Of a stretch of 64,000 nt of DNA, positions 49,182-57,290 are shown one piece after another. Position 1 is the first letter of the stretch, and every line of letters starts with the position of its first letter. The stretch is from Clostridiales bacterium (lineage in GTDB: Bacteria; Bacillota; Clostridia; Oscillospirales; Oscillospiraceae): NCBI GenBank assembly GCA_029008095.1, contig JAQXJB010000026.1, positions 25,880 to 89,879 on the forward strand, in the 5' to 3' direction. The notes beneath the pieces were generated by a model. That model searched no databases, was not told where the DNA came from, and saw only the letters and a program-made list of their open reading frames with translations. A program made the translations under genes and the position numbers.

Positions 49182-49879
49182 TGGGAAAAGACGTTATCGT
49201 AGCATGTGATTTTCCTTCCGCGAAGGCCACTCTGGAATTTCTGGACAAGTTTCACGGAGCGACCCCATTTGTAAAGATAGGTATGGAGCTTTACTATGCC
49301 GAAGGCCCTGATATTGTCCGCGAGATAAAGAAAAGGGGAATGAAGATATTCCTTGATTTAAAGCTCCATGATATACCAAACACTGTCGGTTCTGCCATGA
49401 AGGTTCTTTCAAATCTCGGAGTAGATATGACCAACGTTCATGCCGCCGGCGGCTCTGCCATGATGACAGCTGCCCTCAACGGACTGATCCGCCCGGACGG
49501 CTCGCGCACACTGCTCATTGCAGTTACTCAGCTCACATCTACAAACGAGGAAATGATGCATAAGGAGCTGCTTATCGAAAAGCCGCTCACTGACGTTGTT
49601 GAGTCCTACGCAAAGAACGCCAAGACTTCCGGCCTGGACGGTGTGGTCTGCTCTCCGCTGGAGTCCGGCATTATTCATGATAAGGTAGGCGCCGGCTTTC
49701 TTACCGTTACCCCGGGTATCCGCTTTGCTGATGGCGATATAGGAGACCAGTCCCGTGTAACCACGCCCGAACTTGCTAAAAAGCTCGGTTCCGACTACAT
49801 AGTAGTCGGCAGGCCAATTACCAGGGCGGACGACCCCCTCAAGGTATATGAGCGCTGCATGGCAGACTTTGTGGGATAA
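49181..49879 (+). CDS. pyrF: Orotidine 5'-phosphate decarboxylase
   Basis: VIVACDFPSAKATLEFLDK, IFLDLKLHDIPNTVGSAM, VTPGIR, YIVVGRPIT. Confidence 0.96.
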   Translation: MGKDVIVACDFPSAKATLEFLDKFHGATPFVKIGMELYYAEGPDIVREIKKRGMKIFLDLKLHDIPNTVGSAMKVLSNLGVDMTNVHAAGGSAMMTAALNGLIRPDGSRTLLIAVTQLTSTNEEMMHKELLIEKPLTDVVESYAKNAKTSGLDGVVCSPLESGIIHDKVGAGFLTVTPGIRFADGDIGDQSRVTTPELAKKLGSDYIVVGRPITRADDPLKVYERCMADFVG

Positions 49880-49906
49880 CCCATATAAACTCCGGAGGAT
49901 AGCAAA

Positions 49907-50824
49907 ATGAGAAGTCTTATTGATATTAATGATTTGAGTACTGAGGAGATAAACCATCTCATCGCAACCGCCAACGATATCATCGCAAACCCGGATAAAT
50001 ACGCGGAAAAGTGCAGGCGAAAGAAGCTGGCAACATTGTTCTACGAGCCTTCCACCCGCACCCGCCTCAGCTTCGAGTCCGCAATGCTGGAACTGGGCGG
50101 CAGCGTCATCGGATTTTCAGAGGCAAACAGCAGTTCATCCGCAAAGGGCGAAAGCGTTGCCGATACGGCGCGTACAGTAAGCTGCTTTGCTGATATTATC
50201 GCCATGCGTCATCCCAAGGAGGGCGCGCCGATGGTTGCTTCACTGGCGGCGTCCATCCCGGTCATAAATGCCGGCGACGGCGGCCATAACCATCCTACCC
50301 AGACCCTTACCGACCTTATCACCATAAGCAGGGAAAAGGGAAGGCTTGATAACATGACCGTCGGAGTTTGCGGTGACCTTAAATTTGGCCGCACTGTCCA
50401 CTCGCTGATAAACGCCATGTCCCGGTATGAGGGCATCAAGTTCGTTATGATATCACCCGAGGAACTGACCATTCCGGACTATGTCATGCAGGATGTGCTC
50501 CAGAAAAAGAATATTCCTTATACGGAGACTCGTTCGCTTGAGGAAGCCATGCCGGATCTGGATATACTCTATATGACCCGTGTCCAGCGCGAACGTTTCT
50601 TCAATGAGGCTGACTATATCCGTCTGAAGGACAGTTATATTCTCACCCCGGAGAAACTGCAGAACGCAAAAAAGGATCTGGCAATACTGCACCCGCTGCC
50701 CCGCGTAAACGAGATATCTACTGCCGTGGACGCAGATCACAGAGCCTGCTATTTCAAACAGGTGCTTTACGGAAAGTATATCCGCATGGCACTTATCATG
50801 ATGCTTTTGGAGGTAGAAGAATGA
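49907..50824 (+). CDS. pyrB: Aspartate carbamoyltransferase catalytic subunit
   Basis: [54 protein letters not shown]. Confidence 0.97.
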   Translation: MRSLIDINDLSTEEINHLIATANDIIANPDKYAEKCRRKKLATLFYEPSTRTRLSFESAMLELGGSVIGFSEANSSSSAKGESVADTARTVSCFADIIAMRHPKEGAPMVASLAASIPVINAGDGGHNHPTQTLTDLITISREKGRLDNMTVGVCGDLKFGRTVHSLINAMSRYEGIKFVMISPEELTIPDYVMQDVLQKKNIPYTETRSLEEAMPDLDILYMTRVQRERFFNEADYIRLKDSYILTPEKLQNAKKDLAILHPLPRVNEISTAVDADHRACYFKQVLYGKYIRMALIMMLLEVEE

Positions 50825-51243
50825 ATGTGGATTCTATCAGAAACGGCTATGTGATCGACCATATAAAAGCCGGAACCAGCATGAAGCTGTATCACTTTCT
50901 GAACCTTGAAAAGCTGGATTGCGGCGTAGCTATAATCAAGAATGTTCAGAGCGGCAAATCCGGGAAGAAAGATATAATCAAGATAGACTCTCTTATTGAG
51001 CTTAATCTGGATGTGCTTGGATATCTCGATCCCGGAATCACCGTAAACATGGTAAAGGATGGGGAGATAATAGAGAAGCGTAAGCTTCAGCTTCCTGATG
51101 AGCTGAACGGCGTCATTTCCTGCAAGAACCCACGCTGTATAACCTCTGTTGAGCAGGAACTGCCCCAGCGCTTCAAATTGACCGACCCCGAAAACGGCGT
51201 TTACCGCTGCATCTACTGCGAAGCAAAGGCTGAGCACAATTAA
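50821..51243 (+). CDS. pyrI: Aspartate carbamoyltransferase regulatory subunit
   Basis: [48 protein letters not shown], zinc domain [12 protein letters not shown]...CIYCEA. Confidence 0.95.
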   Translation: MNVDSIRNGYVIDHIKAGTSMKLYHFLNLEKLDCGVAIIKNVQSGKSGKKDIIKIDSLIELNLDVLGYLDPGITVNMVKDGEIIEKRKLQLPDELNGVISCKNPRCITSVEQELPQRFKLTDPENGVYRCIYCEAKAEHN

Positions 51244-51275
51244 TGGGGTAAGACGAGAAAAATAATAAGAATGAA

Positions 51276-51338
51276 ACGAAACCAGGCTCTGCGCGATAGA
51301 AAAAACTGTCGCCGCAGAGCCTGGTTTTCTTTTTTATT
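51276..51338 (+). terminator. Intrinsic terminator after pyr operon
   Basis: AAACCAGGCTCTGCG ... CGCAGAGCCTGGTTTTCTTTTTT. Confidence 0.88.
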
Positions 51339-51430
51339 TATATTCACAGACCGGAGAATTATTTTTGCCACAGCTTGGATGCATGCTGCGCGTAATTTGA
51401 GCCAAAATAAATGAAAAGGAGGCGTGCTGC

Positions 51431-52114
51431 ATGAATTTTCTGGTACTTTGTCTGACCACAATATGTTCATTTGTGGTGCTGTTTCTGGCGGCGAAATTTG
51501 TTGGGCACAAGCAAATAGCACAGTTGGATTTTTTCGACTATATAACAGGAATAACGATCGGTTCCATTGCGGCAGAATTAGCCACGGAGCTGGAGGAACC
51601 CTGGAAACCGTTTACCGCAATGGTCATTTACGGTGCAATCACTCTGCTGCTCAGTGTTTTGACCAATAAATTCCCGCGGTCGCGCAAGTATCTCAACGGT
51701 ACGCCGACCATACTGATGGATCACGGTAAGCTTTACCGCGAAAATATGAAAAAGGCCAGGCTGGATCTCAGCGAATTCATGGTCATGTGCAGACAGCAGG
51801 GCTACTTTGACCTGACAAGCATACAGACCGCTGTTTTCGAGTACAACGGAAAGCTTACTATCCTCCCGGTAAGCAGCCAGCGTCCGGTTACGCCCAATGA
51901 TATGAATTTAGCTCCGGAGCAGGAGCTGCTCTTTACAGAGCTGATCATGGATGGACGTATTCTGGAGGACAATCTGAAACGCATGGGCTTGGATATTACC
52001 TGGCTGGATAAACAGCTTGAGCAGCGTCACATTCATACCGCGAAGGATGTATTTTTGGCGCTCTGCGACAGAAATCTGAAGTTTGTTGTTTATCAAAACA
52101 GCAAGGTAGAATAG
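51431..52114 (+). CDS. DUF421 family membrane protein (YetF/YdfR-like)
   Basis: Three N-terminal TM segments, FVGHKQIAQLDFFDYITGITIGSIAAELA; stop codon lies inside repeat copy B. Confidence 0.88.
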   Translation: MNFLVLCLTTICSFVVLFLAAKFVGHKQIAQLDFFDYITGITIGSIAAELATELEEPWKPFTAMVIYGAITLLLSVLTNKFPRSRKYLNGTPTILMDHGKLYRENMKKARLDLSEFMVMCRQQGYFDLTSIQTAVFEYNGKLTILPVSSQRPVTPNDMNLAPEQELLFTELIMDGRILEDNLKRMGLDITWLDKQLEQRHIHTAKDVFLALCDRNLKFVVYQNSKVE

Positions 52115-52260
52115 TGTGAAAAATCACACTATCTTGATTAAAAGCCCATCGCCTTGCCCGTCGGGCAACCGGCGATGAGATGGCAAGAATTCTCCATTTC
52201 GCCGGGGGGAGAATTTCATTTCAATTTGTTCCGCTCATAGCGGCGGATTTGAATGGAGAA
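52111..52260 (+). repeat. Structured repeat element, copy B (with 3' complementary flank)
   Basis: ATAGTGTGAAAAATCACACTAT, AAAAGCCCATC, GGGGAGAATTTCATTTCAATTTGTTCCGCTCATAGCGGCGGA shared with copy A. Confidence 0.85.
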
Positions 52261-52735
52261 CTGCTGGATTTTTCCGGCGGCATCGGATATGTGGAAACAG
52301 ACCGTGGACGCTCGTTTCCGCGCGCTTATCTCTGGACGCAATGCGCATGGCAGGAGCCAAGGCGCGGCGGCCTGATGCTGTCCATTGCCACCATACCTAT
52401 GGCAATTGGCAACTTTACCGGCTGCATCTGCGCTATAATCTACGATGGACGTGAATACCCGTTTAGCAACCTACCGGGGGGTTAAAATAGAGCAATGGTC
52501 CGCCAGCGGAGCTGTGATTCATCAGGGGAAATACCGCTTTGCGGCAGATGTACTGAAACATCAAAAGCATCTGCTCCGGGTGCCTGTGGATGGAAGCATG
52601 GAGCGTACTATACACGAAAGTCTTTGCTCCAGAATACGCTACCGCTTCTGGGAGGGAGATAAGCTCCTGTTTGACCGCATAGATAATTGTGCCAGTTTTG
52701 AATATGCTGACAAGAGCACGCATCCGTTTACGTCA
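52247..52735 (+). pseudogene. Tocopherol cyclase-like family protein, N-terminally truncated and frameshifted
   Basis: Frame 1: NGELLDFSGGIGYVETDRGRSFPRAYLWTQCAWQEPRRGGLMLSIATIPMAIGNFTGCICAIIYDGREY; after the CCC run at 52458-52460 homology continues in frame 2: RLATYRGVKIEQWSASG...LRVPVDGSMERTIHESLCSRIRYRFWEGDKLLF. Confidence 0.7.
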
Positions 52736-52811
52736 TGATGCGCGCTCTGTTTTTGTTTATACGCCAATATTTTCGCATTACATAAAACTCTATATGCTTT
52801 TACTAATTTGC

Positions 52812-52840
52812 TTGTACTATCCAAAACCATATGATATAAT
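52812..52840 (+). promoter_or_regulatory. Putative sigma-A promoter (TTGTAC-17-TATAAT)
   Basis: TTGTAC 52812-52817, 17-nt spacer, TATAAT 52835-52840. Confidence 0.65.
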
Positions 52841-52872
52841 TTATATAAAATGCACAGAAAGGACTTGGACGA

Positions 52873-53481
52873 ATGTTTAAACGTAAGGTTGAAGACTCGG
52901 GAAAGAACACAATGTTCCAATTTGCCTTCAAAATATTTTTCGTACATATAGTTAATATAATCGTTATGCTCATTATCGGAATGCTGCTGCAGAGCATTTG
53001 CGAGCTTGGACTTGTGATAAGCAGTGCCACCACGTCAGCTATCATCACAGCAGTCTGCATGATTTTATATCTGATAATGACATATCTGGAAGGATGGCGG
53101 CGCGGCGAGCGGGACCATAACCTGGTGCTCTTTAAGCATATGGAGTATAATAAATTCCGAGGCCTTATTGCCGGTGCGCTTTCACAGATTCCCGGCATAG
53201 TTTGCGCGATAGCTATTATCATACCCTCAGTTGATTTCTCGGTGGAACGTCTGGGAAGATATTTCTATCTGAACTTCAACTATATGTTTACTGTTCTTGA
53301 CAATATGAGCGCGGCAGGTACGATTTCAGGCTTTTTATATCATCTTTGCTACTTTATCCCGCCATTGGTAGCGCCAATAGTTGTCGGTCTGGCCTATCAT
53401 CTTGGTTATAAACAAATACGGGTGCTTGACCGCCTTGTTTGGAGGAAACCCAAAGACGGGAAGCGCGAAAATCTGCGTTAA
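52873..53481 (+). CDS. Hypothetical polytopic membrane protein
   Basis: 202-aa ORF with about 4 hydrophobic segments, preceded by SD AAAGGAC and a consensus promoter. Confidence 0.75.
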   Translation: MFKRKVEDSGKNTMFQFAFKIFFVHIVNIIVMLIIGMLLQSICELGLVISSATTSAIITAVCMILYLIMTYLEGWRRGERDHNLVLFKHMEYNKFRGLIAGALSQIPGIVCAIAIIIPSVDFSVERLGRYFYLNFNYMFTVLDNMSAAGTISGFLYHLCYFIPPLVAPIVVGLAYHLGYKQIRVLDRLVWRKPKDGKRENLR

Positions 53482-53496
53482 ATATGGAATAGCACG

Positions 53497-53530
53497 ACCC
53501 TCCCATGCATTATTCTTAATGTGGGAGGGT
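53497..53530 (+). promoter_or_regulatory. Hairpin sequestering the Shine-Dalgarno of the amidase gene
   Basis: ACCCTCCCA (53497-53505) / TGGGAGGGT (53522-53530) with inner CATT/AATG; SD GGGAGGG lies in the 3' arm, ATG at 53536. Confidence 0.6.
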
Positions 53531-53535
53531 TGTAT

Positions 53536-54249
53536 ATGAAAAAGCGTATTTTTGTATTGATTATTCTGTCTGTGTATGCGGTTTTGATGTTAAGCGGCTG
53601 TGCTCGAATGGCTCCAGCATCTGCCTTGTCCTCATCGCGGTTTTCAACGCTGATAATAGACGCGGGACACGGCGGAGCTGATGGAGGAGCTGTCGCCAAG
53701 GACGGCAGCAAGGAAAGCGAGATCAATCTTGCTGTGGCTCAAAAACTCGAAGCATTAAGCGGGCTGTTTGGAATTCCCTCGATAATGACACGAACCAGCG
53801 AAGAGCTGGATTATCCCCAGGGCGCGGACAGCATAAGAGCGAAAAAGGTTGCGGACCAGAAAGCAAGAGTAGAGCTTATAAATTCCACGCCAAACGCTAT
53901 ACTTATAAGCATACACCAAAATCTCTATCCATCACCATCTCCCAGCGGAGCGCAAGCCCTGTATGCAAAAACCCAGGGCAGCAAAGAGCTGGCAGAGATG
54001 ATACAGAGCAGTTTGATTTTCTGTCTGGATGCCGATAATAAGCGAGTTGCTTCACAGATATCAAATGATATTTATCTTATGAAGAGTGTTGACTGTCCGG
54101 CGGTACTGATAGAGTGCGGCTTTATTTCAAATCCGGCAGAGCTCGCGCTTTTGAAGGACTCGGAATATCAACGAAAGATAGCATCCATTATAATATCCTC
54201 ATATATTCAATTTAATTCCGAAACGGGGAATTCATATGGCCAAAGCTAA
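53536..54249 (+). CDS. cwlD: N-acetylmuramoyl-L-alanine amidase (CwlD-like)
   Basis: Amidase_3: LIIDAGHGGADGGAVAKDGSKESEINLAVAQKL, SIHQN, VLIECGFISNPAE. Confidence 0.88.
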   Translation: MKKRIFVLIILSVYAVLMLSGCARMAPASALSSSRFSTLIIDAGHGGADGGAVAKDGSKESEINLAVAQKLEALSGLFGIPSIMTRTSEELDYPQGADSIRAKKVADQKARVELINSTPNAILISIHQNLYPSPSPSGAQALYAKTQGSKELAEMIQSSLIFCLDADNKRVASQISNDIYLMKSVDCPAVLIECGFISNPAELALLKDSEYQRKIASIIISSYIQFNSETGNSYGQS

Positions 54250-55621
54250 AACGGTATTTTATTGTACCGAATGTGGAAATGAAACGATCAAATGGCAGGG
54301 AAGATGCCCGGCCTGCGGAGCCTGGAACAGCATAGTTGAGCACGAGGCAATGCCGAAGATTTCCGGTGGAGCAAAGGGAAGGGGCGGTCTTAACCTGCAG
54401 AAGCAGGAAAGCACCCGTATTTCCGATATCGATACCACCGCAGAGGCGCGCTTTATGACCGGCTTCGGCGAGCTTGACCGGGTTTTGGGCGGCGGCGCCG
54501 TGGAAGGCTCTCTTGTGCTTGTGGGCGGCGCGCCCGGTATCGGCAAGTCTACGCTGCTGCTGCAAATGTGCGGCCATATCGCCGCTTCTCAGAAGGTACT
54601 GTATGTAACAGGTGAAGAATCCGGCCGGCAGCTCAAGATGCGGGCAGAGCGGCTTGGAGTTTCGGACGGCGAGCTCTATGTACTCGTTGCGACAAATCTT
54701 GGCGACATACTCGATAACATATCCCGTACTGCTCCGGATGTGGTCATAATCGATTCTATACAGACCCTTTACAATGAAAGCCTGGATTCTTCCGCCGGTA
54801 GCGTCACTCAGGTCAAGGACTGCACAATGGCTCTGATGCAGATAGCAAAAAACAACGGCATAACTATTTTTATCGTTGGCCATGTAAATAAGGAGGGCTC
54901 TATCGCAGGCCCTAAGGTGCTTGAGCATATGGTGGACTGTGTTCTTTACTTTGAGGGCGACCAAAACGCCGCGTATCGTATTTTAAGAGCAGCAAAGAAC
55001 CGTTTTGGCTCTACGAACGAGATCGGCGTTTTCGAGATGCTGGATCGCGGACTTGCTGAGGTTCCAAATCCATCGGAGATGCTCCTTTCCGGCCGTCTTG
55101 AGAATTCTCCCGGTACATGCGTTACCTGCGTCATGGAGGGAACCCGTCCTATTCTGGCGGAGATACAGGCGCTTATTACCCCTACCAGCTATAATGTACC
55201 GCGCCGTACCTCCAGCGGTGTGGATTATAATCGCGCGGCACTGCTATTGGCGGTATTGGAGAAGAGGGGAGGGCTGAAGATGAGCGCCAGTGACGCTTAT
55301 ATAAACGTTGTTGGCGGTCTTGAGCTTAACGAGCCTGCTGCCGACCTCGCAACGATATTGGCGGTAGCGTCCAGCTATGTGGACAAGCCGGTCGGGGATG
55401 ATGTGGTAGCGATAGGGGAAGTGGGACTGACGGGCGAGATACGCTCCGTATCGTTTATTAACCAGCGTATCAGCGAGGTACGCCGCCTTGGGTTCAAAAA
55501 ATGCATAGTTCCCATGAGCGGAAAGGCAAAGTATATTGTACCTGACGGTTTAAAGCTCATAGAAGTCAGAAGCCTGCACGACGCGCTCTCGTGCGCTATC
55601 GGCGCGAAAAAGAAAAGCTGA
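54236..55621 (+). CDS. radA: DNA repair protein RadA
   Basis: N-terminal zinc finger CTECGNETIKWQGRCPACGAWNS, GGAPGIGKSTLLLQ, KNRFGSTNEIGVFEM. Confidence 0.98.
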   Translation: MAKAKTVFYCTECGNETIKWQGRCPACGAWNSIVEHEAMPKISGGAKGRGGLNLQKQESTRISDIDTTAEARFMTGFGELDRVLGGGAVEGSLVLVGGAPGIGKSTLLLQMCGHIAASQKVLYVTGEESGRQLKMRAERLGVSDGELYVLVATNLGDILDNISRTAPDVVIIDSIQTLYNESLDSSAGSVTQVKDCTMALMQIAKNNGITIFIVGHVNKEGSIAGPKVLEHMVDCVLYFEGDQNAAYRILRAAKNRFGSTNEIGVFEMLDRGLAEVPNPSEMLLSGRLENSPGTCVTCVMEGTRPILAEIQALITPTSYNVPRRTSSGVDYNRAALLLAVLEKRGGLKMSASDAYINVVGGLELNEPAADLATILAVASSYVDKPVGDDVVAIGEVGLTGEIRSVSFINQRISEVRRLGFKKCIVPMSGKAKYIVPDGLKLIEVRSLHDALSCAIGAKKKS

Positions 55622-55627
55622 AACGCC

Positions 55628-56386
55628 GTGGAAAGATTTGTTGAAGCCCCAAATCTTCCCCTCGGAAGAGTAACTTCGGTTATAATGGGTCCGGATTATC
55701 CCCAGGTTTCCAACGCCATTCGTAAGCTTGGTATAAAAGTTATCGAGCTTCCTGTAAATAATGATATTCCGCTTCCAGTCCAAGCGCATGCGGATATGTC
55801 AGCGTATTACTGTGGAAATGGTACTCTTATATTGAGCAGCAGTATATTTTCCGAGTGTGTGACGGAGGCGTTTTCGGACGGAATACGGCTGCTGAGGTCA
55901 TCAAATCCCCAAGCGCCCCAATACCCGCACGACATAGGTCTTAACGCCTGCGAAATAGGCGAATTTATACTTTGCCGCAGGCAGTATACGGATTCCCAGA
56001 TAATCGAACACGCAGAAAAACAGGGGAAAAGCATTATAAACACAAATCAAGGCTATGCCAAATGCTCTGTTTGTATTCTCAATGAGAGGCATATAATAAC
56101 GGCTGATAGCTCAATAGCCAAAGCTGTACGTGATTTCGGCATTGATGTATTGTGCATTGAACCCGGATTTTTCAGACTCCCGGGATACGATTTTGGCTTT
56201 ATTGGCGGCTCCTGTTTCAAAATTGACCGCGATACCATAGCGTTTACTGGAAATCTTTGCGGACATCCAAATGAAGCGCAAATCCTTGACTATATACACA
56301 GCATAGGCTTAAAGACTATATTCCTGACAGATGAACCTTGCCTTGACGTCGGGTCGATAATTCCAATAAGTGAAGACATTAATTAA
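55628..56386 (+). CDS. Conserved hypothetical protein (DUF6873-like)
   Basis: 252-aa ORF; RQYTDSQIIEHAEKQGKSIINTNQGYAKCSVCILNERHIITADSSIAKA, FIGGSCFKIDRDTIAFTGNL. Confidence 0.75.
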   Translation: MERFVEAPNLPLGRVTSVIMGPDYPQVSNAIRKLGIKVIELPVNNDIPLPVQAHADMSAYYCGNGTLILSSSIFSECVTEAFSDGIRLLRSSNPQAPQYPHDIGLNACEIGEFILCRRQYTDSQIIEHAEKQGKSIINTNQGYAKCSVCILNERHIITADSSIAKAVRDFGIDVLCIEPGFFRLPGYDFGFIGGSCFKIDRDTIAFTGNLCGHPNEAQILDYIHSIGLKTIFLTDEPCLDVGSIIPISEDIN

Positions 56387-56403
56387 CAGAAAAGAGAGAT
56401 ATC

Positions 56404-57135
56404 ATGACCACACCAACTCCACACAACAGCGCCAAATCAGGCGAGATAGCAAATACAGTGCTCATGCCGGGCGACCCCATGCGAGCAAAATATATCGCGG
56501 AAAACTTTATCGAAAACCCTCGGCTGGTTAATAATGTAAGAGGCATTCAGGGGTATACCGGCACATGGAAAAATACGGAAGTTACCGTAATGGCCAGTGG
56601 AATGGGAATTCCTTCCATAGGAATATATAGCTGGGAGCTCTTTAATAGCTATGACGTGGATAATATAATACGTATTGGCACAGCGGGAGCAATCAGCGAT
56701 GAACTTGAGCTGAATGACGTGATATTTGCTCTTGGCGCCTGTACGGATTCCAATTTCATGAACCAATTCAAGCTGCCCGGGGCATTTGCACCAATCTGCG
56801 ATTATAAATTGCTGAAGGCCGCTGAGCGAGCCGCGAGCAGGCTTGGTATTGAGCCGGTTGTGGGAAACATTCTTTCCACGGATGTGTTTCATGCGGATGA
56901 TCCGGCGGATACGGACGCATGGCGAAAGATGGGAGTTCTTGCAGTAGAAATGGAAGCCGCCGGACTATACGCAAATGCGGCGCGCAGCGGAAAGCGAGCG
57001 CTTGCGATATGCACAGTATCGGATCATCTGTATCGTCCGGAAAAGCTTTCGCCTGAGGAACGTGAGAAAAGTCTGACGCAAATGATCAATATTGCGCTTG
57101 ATACTGCGGTAATGATTGAGGGTGAAACGAAATAG
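56404..57135 (+). CDS. deoD: Purine-nucleoside phosphorylase (DeoD type)
   Basis: TPHNSAKSGEIANTVLMPGDPMRAKYIAENF, VMASGMGIPSIGIYSWELF, VEMEAAGLYANA. Confidence 0.95.
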   Translation: MTTPTPHNSAKSGEIANTVLMPGDPMRAKYIAENFIENPRLVNNVRGIQGYTGTWKNTEVTVMASGMGIPSIGIYSWELFNSYDVDNIIRIGTAGAISDELELNDVIFALGACTDSNFMNQFKLPGAFAPICDYKLLKAAERAASRLGIEPVVGNILSTDVFHADDPADTDAWRKMGVLAVEMEAAGLYANAARSGKRALAICTVSDHLYRPEKLSPEEREKSLTQMINIALDTAVMIEGETK

Positions 57136-57252
57136 GTTAAAATAGCCGCCAAAGGGCTTGAGCGAGCAAAAAAGCCACCTAAGCCCTTGGCGGTTGATAA
57201 ACGCGGTGATAATTACATGAAATTATTATTTTGTGAACCAATCAGAAAAATA

Positions 57253-57289
57253 TAAGGGAGGGCAGAATTGCCCCTCCCTTTAATTATTT
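57253..57289. terminator. Intrinsic terminator
   Basis: AAGGGAGGGCAGAATTGCCCCTCCCTTT. Confidence 0.7.
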
Positions 57290-57290
57290 A

